Source: Paraprevotella sp.
GTDB taxonomy: Bacteria; Bacteroidota; Bacteroidia; Bacteroidales; Bacteroidaceae
DNA: 8,483 nucleotides
Direction: 5' to 3'
Assembly: GCA_021205005.1 (NCBI GenBank)
Contig: JAJPYK010000036.1
Span: forward strand, 1 to 8,483
Shown here: positions 1 through 8,478 of the stretch, piece after piece
Numbering within the stretch: position 1 is the first letter of the stretch
How the letters are laid out: each line of letters begins with the position of its first letter
Position numbers and translations under genes: made by a program
The notes under the pieces: generated by a model
Seen by the model: only the letters and a program-made list of their open reading frames with translations
Database searches by the model: none
Told to the model about the DNA's origin: nothing

Positions 1-61
1 CGTCTATATATATATAGGAATGATGGTATCCCCGAGGTTGACGTGTTTTGAAGAGTGACAT
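1..61 (-). CDS. Start of a small conserved protein of unknown function (3' end outside window)
   Basis: Only the first 20 codons are present, reading MSLFKTRQPRGYHHSYIYID and then running off the left edge. The ATG at 61-59 begins 2 bp after the stop codon of the OstA-like gene, which is the spacing expected of a further operon member. The peptide starts with a basic stretch (K5, R7, R10) followed by aromatic and His residues (YHH, YIYI), and shows no signal peptide. From memory, Bacteroidetes genomes encode a small protein with a similar beginning (K-T/F-R-x-x-P-R-G-F/Y-x-H-x-Y-I-Y-x-D) next to OstA-like genes and often before mutL. I recognise the pattern but know of no function. The call of a real coding start rests on position, strand and this resemblance. 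It could be spurious, because only 61 bases are visible. Confidence 0.66.
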   Translation of the reverse strand, partial: MSLFKTRQPRGYHHSYIYID

Positions 62-63
62 AA

Positions 64-1719
64 TTATTTCGGTTTAATTTGATCCAATGACTGCAAAGGC
101 GCCTTGTGTTTGTAGGAGGCTTTCAACTCCGTTCCGGCCCTCTTCGGACGCCAAACGAATATATCTTCTTTATTGAGCGGACGAATATAATCGAACCAGG
201 CAAAATTAGTCAAATAAAGCCGATTGGCCGGTATCTGAACAATAGGATAAATCACCCCCGTAGCCGCAGGCATCCAGATTTTATCCATCTTACGTTCTTT
301 CATATACAGCTTGAGTTCCGTGGTTTCCGTGTAGTTCAGCCCTATCATCAAACTATCATCATCGAACATGTAATAGTCTACATAGACATTGCCGTTAACC
401 CAGGTCTCTTGCATCTCCCCGTCTTTGAAATAAGAGGTCATCTCCTTTCCGGCCACTTGATTGTAGTGCACCGAATCGATGCGTTCTACCGAAAGTGTCT
501 GGTCTATCACATGTATTTTGTCTATCGTCGAGTCATTCATATAGACTTTAATGACTTCGCCCAGCACCTGTTGTCCGCCGTTCCACACAATCGGGTCGCG
601 ATACATCGTCATGCAAGAGTCTTTCGTATTGTAAACTAACGAATCGCAGACGGACTGCACATCTTGTCGATAAGAACGGACCTTATGATAGGCACGCATC
701 TCTCTGTACATCGTATCCGTGTGCATATAAAAGGAATAGACCTTGAACGTATCGGCGTGCATATACATGGTGTCCTTTGGGGAGAAATCGATGGCCACGG
801 CGCTGTCTGCGGCTTCGGAATAACCGGTGATCTCGTTGTAGAAACAATAGTTCCCCGTAAACATATTCTTATTGACCTCGTCGGTATAGACCACATTGTT
901 GAATCCCTTCCCGATGCCGGCCTTACTGTCGTAATACAAGCTGTCTCCCACCATCTTACGTCCTTTATTGGTCAAGATGGAACGATCCAGCAATATGGCT
1001 TGTTCGGTCTGGGTATTATAAAATCCCGATTCAGAATAAATGTGATTATCGCCGCTATCTATGTTGGAAGGACCGACGATCTCGGCCATGCTCGTTTGGG
1101 TGTTGTAATTCAACGTATCGGAAATCAAAGTGAATTTGGGATTCACTAACTTCACGTTGTAATTGAATACAGCCTGTCGCGTAGGCGGACTGTATTGTCC
1201 CCAATCCGAGGTCAATACATTATCCTTATCGATCAGCTTTCCACCTTCGAAGAAATATCCTAATTCATACAATCGGTCGTAATCCAAACTATCGGTATAA
1301 AGTTTTGAATCCCGGTGAGTCAGCACCACATTGTGCCGCACACGCGCCAACTGATCCATACCATTATAGAGCAGCACATCCCCTACCAAGTTCAGCGTAT
1401 CACCCTGTATCATCTTGACATGGCCGAAAGCATCGTATGAATTCGTAGCCTCATAAAAACATGCGCTATCGCAATACATCAGCACGCCGTCATGCTGGAA
1501 TTGCACATGTCCTGTCAAAATCTGCGCACCGGGATGACGGTATTGGTCATAAGAAAGTTGATCGGTATGCAATAAGATCACTTTCGTTTTAGACTGCTCA
1601 CGAGGCTTCTTATCGGCAGCATAAACGACAGCAACGTAAAGCCCAAACAGGCATAGAATACAAAAGAGAAGTAATCTATGCCCATCGTTTATTCTTTTTT
1701 TCGATTTTACATTCCTCAT
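64..1719 (-). CDS. OstA/LptA-like repeat protein, probable periplasmic lipid (LPS) transport factor
   Basis: Encodes 551 residues from the ATG at 1719. A second in-frame ATG at 1731 would add MDQK; I prefer 1719 because it forms a 4-bp ATGA overlap with the upstream stop codon. The N-terminus is basic (RNVKSKKR), then hydrophobic (about residues 16-34, LLLFCILCLFGLYVAVVYA), consistent with a Sec signal peptide cleaved after VYA or with an inner-membrane anchor. There is no lipobox. From about residue 45 to 410 the chain repeats a unit of about 29 residues of the type D-S/T-L-x-Y-(D/N)-(x)n-G-x-V, for example TDSLDYD, SDTLNYN, GDSLYYD and CDSLVYN. This is the beta-strand pattern of the OstA/LptA family, whose members carry lipopolysaccharide across the periplasm. 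The last 130 residues are less repetitive and rich in aromatic residues. The protein is much longer than E. coli LptA (about 185 residues) and has no visible LptD-type beta-barrel. The family call is strong; the substrate is inferred. Confidence 0.85.
   Translation of the reverse strand: MRNVKSKKRINDGHRLLLFCILCLFGLYVAVVYAADKKPREQSKTKVILLHTDQLSYDQYRHPGAQILTGHVQFQHDGVLMYCDSACFYEATNSYDAFGHVKMIQGDTLNLVGDVLLYNGMDQLARVRHNVVLTHRDSKLYTDSLDYDRLYELGYFFEGGKLIDKDNVLTSDWGQYSPPTRQAVFNYNVKLVNPKFTLISDTLNYNTQTSMAEIVGPSNIDSGDNHIYSESGFYNTQTEQAILLDRSILTNKGRKMVGDSLYYDSKAGIGKGFNNVVYTDEVNKNMFTGNYCFYNEITGYSEAADSAVAIDFSPKDTMYMHADTFKVYSFYMHTDTMYREMRAYHKVRSYRQDVQSVCDSLVYNTKDSCMTMYRDPIVWNGGQQVLGEVIKVYMNDSTIDKIHVIDQTLSVERIDSVHYNQVAGKEMTSYFKDGEMQETWVNGNVYVDYYMFDDDSLMIGLNYTETTELKLYMKERKMDKIWMPAATGVIYPIVQIPANRLYLTNFAWFDYIRPLNKEDIFVWRPKRAGTELKASYKHKAPLQSLDQIKPK
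1716..1719 (-). other. ATGA stop/start overlap between the SurA-like and OstA-like genes
   Basis: On the minus strand the four bases ATGA contain the OstA-like start codon (1719-1717) and the SurA-like stop codon TGA (1718-1716). Overlaps of this kind commonly mean translational coupling, in which ribosomes ending one gene restart on the next. It decides the preferred OstA-like start. The alternative ATG at 1731 would give a 16-bp overlap and cannot be excluded. Confidence 0.6.
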
Positions 1720-3098
1720 TTTTTGATCCATCCGGGATATTCGAAATCACAGTTTCTCCAATCTTCATTGATCCGCACATAAGTAGATGCTTGTTTTTCC
1801 TTAATCCACTCGTTGATCTTTTGTTCCTGCAATTTAGACATAACCACTTCTTTCAGTACTTGGAAGTCTTCCGACATGGAAGCGCGATGAGGTTTGATAT
1901 GTGATTTCAACTTCACAATGGCACAGACTTCCTTATCCTTGGAATTTACCATCATAAACGGTTGGGAGATCTCGCCGGTATTCATCGTTGAAACGACCTT
2001 GGCAATCTCTGCCGGAAGTTCCTGAAGTTGGAAACGCGACGTTCTTATATTCTCTCCTGATGCCTGATCGTATTTCACATTCGTCATCAGACCGCGATTG
2101 TTGCGGCTGTCTTTGTCATCGGATAGATAAGAAGCCGCATCTTCGAAACTATACTTTTCTTTACGAAGATCTTCTGCAATGGAATCCATACGCACCATAG
2201 TGGAATCGATATCAGCCTGAGCCAGTTTCGGTTTACGAAGGATATGACGAACTTTGATCTTATCCCCGCGCTTATCTACCAACTGAATGATATGAAAACC
2301 GTATTCAGACTCCACGACCTTAGATATCGTCGTAGGGTCTGTCAGACTGAAAGCCACATTGGCAAAGGCCGGATCCAATTCGCCTCGTCCTACGTAATCG
2401 GGCATTTCACCTCCATAACGTGCCGAGGCCGGGTCTTCTGAGTATAAGATTGCTAACGTAGAAAAAGACGACTCACCGGAATTGATGCGTTCCGTATAAT
2501 CTCTCAGCTCCGCTTTTACACGCTCGATCTCTTCTTGTGGGATACGAGGCTGTTGAGTAATGATCTGAACCTCCACTTGAGCCGGAATCCAAGGCAAACT
2601 ATCCTCCGGCATATCTTTAAAGTAGCGACGTACTTCCGCCGGGGTCACCTTAATATCCGAAGTCAGATTCGTCCGCACTTTCTGCACGGTGTATTGCTCT
2701 TTCATGGATTCATACATCATTTCACGTATCTGCGTCATCGTCTTATGATAGTATTCCTCCAGCTTCTCTTTTGAACCGGCTCTCATAGTCAAGTAATTCA
2801 GACGAGCTTCCACATTGGCCGTTATTTCAGAGGGTTCGACCTCAATACTATCCAATTGAGCCTGATGCAGGAACAACTTTTGAATGGCTAACTGTTCCGG
2901 AATGACACAATACGGATTACCTGAAATATTAGTTCCGAAATCCATGCGCGCCGCCTCTACGTCCGACCGGAGAATCGCTTCATCTCCCACGACCCAGATC
3001 ACCTCATCCACCACATGGTTCGGGCTTTGCGCAAACAAATGTATTTGCATACCTAAAAGGAATGCAAATACACCTACGAACTTTTTTAAAAGACTCAT
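1716..3098 (-). CDS. surA: SurA-like periplasmic chaperone with two parvulin domains
   Basis: Encodes 460 residues from the ATG at 3098. An upstream in-frame GTG at 3146 is less likely because it would put a long extension before the signal peptide. Residues 1-24 (MSLLKK, a hydrophobic core, then HLFAQ) are a typical Bacteroidetes Sec signal peptide, so the protein is periplasmic. A SurA-type N-terminal chaperone segment follows, beginning DEVIWVVGDEAILRSDVE at about residues 31-48. Parvulin-like domain 1 covers about 174-276 (YGGEMPDYVGRGELDPAF, then YGFHIIQL), and parvulin-like domain 2 covers about 281-400 (VRHILRKP). A helical C-terminal tail ends at PGWIKK. SurA proteins bind unfolded outer-membrane proteins and some catalyse prolyl isomerisation. 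Domain 1 lacks the usual N-terminal R-H-I-L motif, and domain 2 has it but lacks the GG-x-LGW and GFHII motifs, so chaperone function is likelier than strong isomerase activity. The gene lies 52 bp after the PpiC-type gene and overlaps the OstA-like gene by ATGA. Confidence 0.87.
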   Translation of the reverse strand: MSLLKKFVGVFAFLLGMQIHLFAQSPNHVVDEVIWVVGDEAILRSDVEAARMDFGTNISGNPYCVIPEQLAIQKLFLHQAQLDSIEVEPSEITANVEARLNYLTMRAGSKEKLEEYYHKTMTQIREMMYESMKEQYTVQKVRTNLTSDIKVTPAEVRRYFKDMPEDSLPWIPAQVEVQIITQQPRIPQEEIERVKAELRDYTERINSGESSFSTLAILYSEDPASARYGGEMPDYVGRGELDPAFANVAFSLTDPTTISKVVESEYGFHIIQLVDKRGDKIKVRHILRKPKLAQADIDSTMVRMDSIAEDLRKEKYSFEDAASYLSDDKDSRNNRGLMTNVKYDQASGENIRTSRFQLQELPAEIAKVVSTMNTGEISQPFMMVNSKDKEVCAIVKLKSHIKPHRASMSEDFQVLKEVVMSKLQEQKINEWIKEKQASTYVRINEDWRNCDFEYPGWIKK

Positions 3099-3150
3099 AT
3101 ACCTATTTATTCTAAAACGTGCTACGAAGATAACGTTATTCAGCACGGCC

Positions 3151-4584
3151 TCAATGGTTATTAACCGTATTTAATGCCTCTTTGTATATTTCAACCTTAT
3201 ACTTTTCTCTTAGCTTACGCACGAATTCCGATTCGCAAACAGCTTGATAATCGGATATTACTTCACCGCGTACATCAGTCCATTCTTTCGGTTTCTTCAG
3301 CTTCTTGCCATATACAGCCGTAAAAGGATAGAATTCAGAAGCTGTAGGTTCTTTCTTCTCTTTAAAAACCAAATGATCCACAAAAGGATTATCTCCTTTC
3401 TTAAAGAGATTCTTCTCTACCCGAATCTGTTTCACTGAATCCTGATTAAACGTAGCACGCAATGTATCAATCCAGCGAGATTCATCCACCGATCTCAGCA
3501 ACTTTCTCACTTGCTTCAGCAACTCCTGATTTTTACAATGGTATACTACACCTTTGTAACGAGGCTCATCCCATTTATATTTCGACTTATTCGCCTTGAA
3601 GTAGGCTTCCAGCCCCGTTGTATCCTTGGCAGCTTTATCCCACACTTCACGAGTACTGATTTCGTAGAGCAGTAGTCCGTCATGATATTCTTGGATTAAA
3701 TACTTCAGGTTCTCGTCATGAGCACACAATTCTTGGGTCTTCTGCGCTATCACATCCTCTGCCGACAGTTTTCCATCAGACAGCTTGACCAAAGAATCTA
3801 TGGCCACAGCAGCCATCCGTTCTTTTAAACCGCGTTGCTCCAGGAAGCTCTTTAATTGAGGCTTCATCGTATTATAATCGTCCAACTGCTTTCGGTTCTT
3901 CATATATAATATATGATAACCCATCGGAGTTTGAAAAGGCTTAGATATATCCCCAACTTTCATCGCGAATGCTTGATCATCAAACTCCTTTACGGGCTGC
4001 CCTTTGGCAATCCAGCCTAATTCACCTCCACGCATCGCAGTTCCCTTGTCATCAGAACATTGTTTGGCCAACTCGGAGAAATCAGCCCCTTGTTGCAACG
4101 CCGTATAAATAGAATCTATACGTGTTTTTGCTTTAGCAAGCTCTTCGGGAGAAGCCTTCTGAGGCACGGCTACCATAATATGAGCCGGGAGAATCAATCC
4201 ATCCGGACCTACGGACGCTTTTAAACTCTCATAGTAATTCTTCAGTTCTTTATCTTCGGCATCCTGAGACACAAAATAGGGACGTATCTGCTGGTCGCGA
4301 TAAGAGTTGAATTCTTTCTTGAAGGACGAGAGCGTATCATAGTGTGCATCTAAAGCCGCTTCTACCTTTAACTTATAGTTGACAAACAAATCAACGTATT
4401 CATCTACCGTTTTTTTATCCACCGCACTCTCTCCATTGTTCTTGTTGAAATTATACTCGAACTCTGAACGAGGAACATCCTTACCATTGATCTTCATTAC
4501 GACTGGATCATTGCTTTGTGCACAGATAAACCCTGTCAGACACAATGAGCAACACCACAATGCAATCTTTTTCATTCCTTTCAT
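3151..4584 (-). CDS. Secreted PpiC-type (parvulin) peptidyl-prolyl cis-trans isomerase / chaperone
   Basis: Encodes 477 residues from the ATG at 4584, one base after the guaB stop codon. A second ATG at 4575 (MKKIALW) is equally plausible, and a GTG at 4617 would overlap guaB by 32 bp. The N-terminus (MKGMKKIALWCCSLCLTGF, then ICAQS) is a Sec signal peptide ending in the AQ common in Bacteroidetes. Despite several cysteines there is no proper lipobox, so the product is probably a soluble periplasmic protein. A SurA-like N-terminal segment starts near residue 29 (VMKINGKDVPRSEFEYNF). One full parvulin domain spans about 132-229, with the hallmark AHIMVA, GGELGWIAKG, then DQAF and PMGYHILYM, so it looks catalytically competent. 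Residues about 300-420 resemble a second, heavily eroded parvulin domain (KGVVYHC in place of the usual RHIL strand), followed by a SurA-like C-terminal helix (about 438-470). The likely role is folding outer-membrane or secreted proteins together with the SurA-like product encoded next. Confidence 0.86.
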   Translation of the reverse strand: MKGMKKIALWCCSLCLTGFICAQSNDPVVMKINGKDVPRSEFEYNFNKNNGESAVDKKTVDEYVDLFVNYKLKVEAALDAHYDTLSSFKKEFNSYRDQQIRPYFVSQDAEDKELKNYYESLKASVGPDGLILPAHIMVAVPQKASPEELAKAKTRIDSIYTALQQGADFSELAKQCSDDKGTAMRGGELGWIAKGQPVKEFDDQAFAMKVGDISKPFQTPMGYHILYMKNRKQLDDYNTMKPQLKSFLEQRGLKERMAAVAIDSLVKLSDGKLSAEDVIAQKTQELCAHDENLKYLIQEYHDGLLLYEISTREVWDKAAKDTTGLEAYFKANKSKYKWDEPRYKGVVYHCKNQELLKQVRKLLRSVDESRWIDTLRATFNQDSVKQIRVEKNLFKKGDNPFVDHLVFKEKKEPTASEFYPFTAVYGKKLKKPKEWTDVRGEVISDYQAVCESEFVRKLREKYKVEIYKEALNTVNNH

Positions 4585-4585
4585 C

Positions 4586-6116
<1,531 letters not shown>

Positions 6117-6188
6117 GCTTTTTGTGTTTTTTGTGATAAATCGTTCCGCTTTATCCGACCAAACGTTCTTCTCCGTTCTTATAATGGG

Positions 6189-6213
6189 AAAAAGAGGCAT
6201 TCTTTACCTCTTT
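6189..6213 (-). terminator. Rho-independent terminator after recQ
   Basis: On the minus strand a 7-bp stem AAAGAGG / CCTCTTT (arms 6213-6207 and 6197-6191) encloses a 9-base loop and runs into five T's (6193-6189), three of them within the stem. It begins 20 bp after the recQ stop codon. The stem is short and the free T tail is only two bases followed by CCC, so termination may be partial. The opposite strand has a poorer T tail, and no gene there would need it. Confidence 0.5.
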
Positions 6214-6233
6214 CTTACACGAAAGGAAAGCTA

Positions 6234-8417
6234 TTAATTAGCCATTTCCGAAATAAATTTAATACGGACCAAACGAACTTCTTCTTCCGTATATTCGTCA
6301 CCGAGTTCCTCCATCGCCACGTTCAGATTATCGGTTTCCGAATATTTGAAATATTTATAAATATCCAACAAATGATCCTCATCCATCGCCTCGTCCAGAA
6401 AATAATCTATATTGATTTTTGTCCCGGAGTACACGATAGCCTCAATCTCATCCAACAATTCATTAAAATAGATACCTTTTGCCGATGCGATATCATCCAA
6501 TGCCACTTTACGATCAATACTCTGGATGAGACTTACTTTCAGTTTCGACTTATTAGCCACCGTACGTACGCGCAAATCCTCCGGACGCTCGACTTCATTT
6601 TCCTCGCAATACCGGCGTATCAGTTCACAGAACTCTTCCCCATAGCGCCGGGCCTTTCCTGCCCCTACCCCTGGAAGGTTCTGCAACTCTTCAATAGTAA
6701 TGGGATAAACTGTAGCCATAGCCTCCAACGAAGGGGCTTGGAAGATTACGTAGGGAGGTACATCGAGTTTCTTGGACATTTTCTTTCTCAAGTCCTTAAG
6801 CGCACCAAAAAGTACAGGATCAGTAACTCCCGTCCCTCCGCCGGCATTTACAGGGAGTTCGTCATCTTCGTCAAACTCATTATCCTCTGTAATCGGGAAC
6901 GATACTGGTTTCTTCATAAATGCCCGGCCCTTAGCCGTCAATTTCAAGATACCATAGTTCTCTATTTCTTTTTCCAAGTAACCGGCAATCAGAGCCTGAA
7001 GGATTACCGCATTCCAGAATCTTTCTTCGTGCTCATCCCCGCATCCGAAACAGTCCAGATCAGCATGCTTATGAGCGATGATTTCTTCGGTCTCCTTACC
7101 GACCATCATGTCAATGATATAATCTGCTTTAAAATTCTCTTTCACTGCCTGAATCGTCTCAAGCAATTCCTTCAATTGGTTACGTGCTTTCACTTTTTTC
7201 CTTGGATGTAAACAGTTATCGCAGTTTCCACAATTATCCTCATGATACTCCTCTCCAAAATAATGCAACAAGAATTTACGTCGGCACACAGAAGACTCTG
7301 CATAGGCCGCTGTTTCCGAAAGCAATTGCCGGCCGATATCTTGCTTGGCGATAGGTTTCCCTTCCATAAATTTCTCCAGTTTCTGGAGATCCTTATAAGA
7401 ATAGTAGGTGATGCACAATCCTTCTCCTCCGTCTCTCCCGGCCCGACCGGTCTCCTGATAATACCCTTCGAGACTCTTCGGAATATCATAATGAATCACA
7501 AAGCGCACGTCAGGCTTATCAATACCCATCCCGAAAGCAATCGTGGCCCCCATGACATCGATCCGCTCCATGATAAAATCATCCTGCGTCTGCGACCGTG
7601 TGGCCGAATCCATTCCGGCATGATAAGCTTTGGCATTGATTTCATTTGCACGCAAGATTTTAGCCAACTCTTCCACCTTTTTCCGACTCAAGCAATAAAT
7701 AATGCCACTCTTCCCTGAATTCTGTTTGATGAACTTAATGATGTCCTTATCCACATTCTTGGTCTTGCTCCGCACTTCGTAATACAAATTAGGACGATTG
7801 AACGAGCTTTTAAATTCCTTCACGTTCTTCATTCCTAAATTCTTCTTGATGTCACCACGTACCTTATCGGTAGCCGTAGCCGTCAGCGCAATAACCGGTG
7901 CCGGACCGATTCCATTAATAATCGGGCGAATCCTCCGATATTCAGGTCTGAAATCATGTCCCCACTCGGAAATGCAGTGTGCCTCGTCGATTGCATAAAA
8001 CGAGATCTTCACTTTACGCAAGAAATCTACAATCTCTTCCTTGGTCAGCGACTCCGGTGCCACATAAAGCAGCTTGGTATGTCCGCTCAGAATATCGCTT
8101 TTCACAAGATCCACCGTTCCCTTATTGAGGGAAGAATTCAAGAAATGAGCCACACTGTCGTCCCCGCCGACTGCCGCCCGGATCGCATCCACCTGATTTT
8201 TCATCAGGGCAATCAGCGGCGAGATGACGATCGCCATACCTTCCATCAACAAAGATGGCAATTGGTAACAAAGCGACTTTCCTCCTCCGGTGGGCATCAA
8301 CACAAACGTATCGTTTCCCGCCAGCACATTACGTATAATGGCTTCTTGATCTCCCTTGAAAGTTTCAAAACCAAAATAACGTTTAAGAGGTTCTATCAAT
8401 TTCAGCGTTGCATCCAT
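6234..8417 (-). CDS. recQ: ATP-dependent DNA helicase RecQ (long form with extra C-terminal domain)
   Basis: Encodes 727 residues, longer than E. coli RecQ (about 610). It is a 3'-to-5' DNA helicase of recombination and replication-fork repair. The Q-type motif F-G-F-x-x-F-x-x-x-Q is at 15-24, Walker A PTGGGKS at 42-48, DEAH at 144-147, the aromatic-rich loop EWGHDFRPEY at 151-160 and LTATAT at 178-183. Motif V is AFGMGIDKPDVR at 294-305, and motif VI YYQETGRAGRDG at 319-330 carries the arginine finger. The zinc site uses Cys378, Cys396, Cys399 and Cys402. The RQC winged-helix region runs about 405-505, then an acidic linker (EDNEFDEDDE), an HRDC domain (about 530-605, with LPGVGAGKARRYG), and a C-terminal helical extension from about 620 that resembles the helix-turn-helix domain found at the end of Bacteroidetes and Firmicutes RecQ. 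The gene ends with tandem stops TAA TAG. One oddity is Gly290 before ATIAFG, where Val is usual. From memory, clpX often lies upstream in Bacteroides, but it is not in this window. Confidence 0.98.
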   Translation of the reverse strand: MDATLKLIEPLKRYFGFETFKGDQEAIIRNVLAGNDTFVLMPTGGGKSLCYQLPSLLMEGMAIVISPLIALMKNQVDAIRAAVGGDDSVAHFLNSSLNKGTVDLVKSDILSGHTKLLYVAPESLTKEEIVDFLRKVKISFYAIDEAHCISEWGHDFRPEYRRIRPIINGIGPAPVIALTATATDKVRGDIKKNLGMKNVKEFKSSFNRPNLYYEVRSKTKNVDKDIIKFIKQNSGKSGIIYCLSRKKVEELAKILRANEINAKAYHAGMDSATRSQTQDDFIMERIDVMGATIAFGMGIDKPDVRFVIHYDIPKSLEGYYQETGRAGRDGGEGLCITYYSYKDLQKLEKFMEGKPIAKQDIGRQLLSETAAYAESSVCRRKFLLHYFGEEYHEDNCGNCDNCLHPRKKVKARNQLKELLETIQAVKENFKADYIIDMMVGKETEEIIAHKHADLDCFGCGDEHEERFWNAVILQALIAGYLEKEIENYGILKLTAKGRAFMKKPVSFPITEDNEFDEDDELPVNAGGGTGVTDPVLFGALKDLRKKMSKKLDVPPYVIFQAPSLEAMATVYPITIEELQNLPGVGAGKARRYGEEFCELIRRYCEENEVERPEDLRVRTVANKSKLKVSLIQSIDRKVALDDIASAKGIYFNELLDEIEAIVYSGTKINIDYFLDEAMDEDHLLDIYKYFKYSETDNLNVAMEELGDEYTEEEVRLVRIKFISEMAN

Positions 8418-8440
8418 ATAAATAGTTTCCCGATAGAATC

Positions 8441-8452
8441 AAACCATGGTTT
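8441..8452. repeat. Perfect 12-bp palindrome in the recQ leader
   Basis: AAACCATGGTTT is its own reverse complement. It lies 23 bp before the recQ start codon and downstream of the candidate -7 box, so it would be in the transcribed leader or act as a DNA operator. The embedded ATG on the minus strand reads only ATG GTT TGA, so it is not a useful start. A perfect 12-mer of this kind can arise by chance. Confidence 0.4.
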
Positions 8453-8470
8453 TTAATTTATTGCTCCTAA

Positions 8471-8478
8471 CAAAGTTA
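8471..8478 (-). promoter_or_regulatory. Candidate recQ promoter, -7 box only
   Basis: The minus strand reads TAACTTTG, an exact fit to the Bacteroides -7 consensus TAnnTTTG. The matching -33 element would lie beyond the right edge, so it cannot be checked. Transcription would begin near 8465, giving a leader of about 47 bases. No Shine-Dalgarno sequence sits just before the recQ ATG, which is normal for Bacteroidetes. An AGGAG at about 8468-8464 is too far upstream to serve. Confidence 0.4.

Noticed and set aside
106..1149. Plus-strand open frames of 177 and 161 codons opposite the OstA-like gene
   Set aside because: Both are antisense to a convincing gene, have no recognisable motifs, and show His/Ile-rich composition produced by reading the repeats backwards.
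3099..3150. Internal promoter in the 52-bp gap before the SurA-like gene (TATCTTCG at 3134-3127, plus palindrome ATAACGTTAT at 3130-3139)
   Set aside because: The -7 box has a mismatch in the important TTTG part and no -33 partner at the right distance. The 10-bp palindrome is short and may be chance.
3151..4584. Lipoprotein signal in the PpiC-type protein, suggested by cysteines near the N-terminus
   Set aside because: No cysteine is preceded by a proper lipobox (Leu-x-Gly/Ala-Cys). The nearest contexts are WCC and GFIC, and the region ends with a better signal peptidase I site before the mature SNDPVV.
6117..6135. Tandem T-rich repeat (TTTTTGTG then TTTTTTGTG) between recQ and guaB
   Set aside because: It is a low-complexity A-rich run on the transcribed strand with no structure or known element. 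It lies too far upstream of guaB to be its -33 box.
6372..7211. A 279-codon open frame on the plus strand opposite recQ
   Set aside because: It lies wholly inside an intact, well-recognised recQ. Its translation has no recognisable domain and an odd, cysteine- and histidine-rich composition typical of an antisense shadow.
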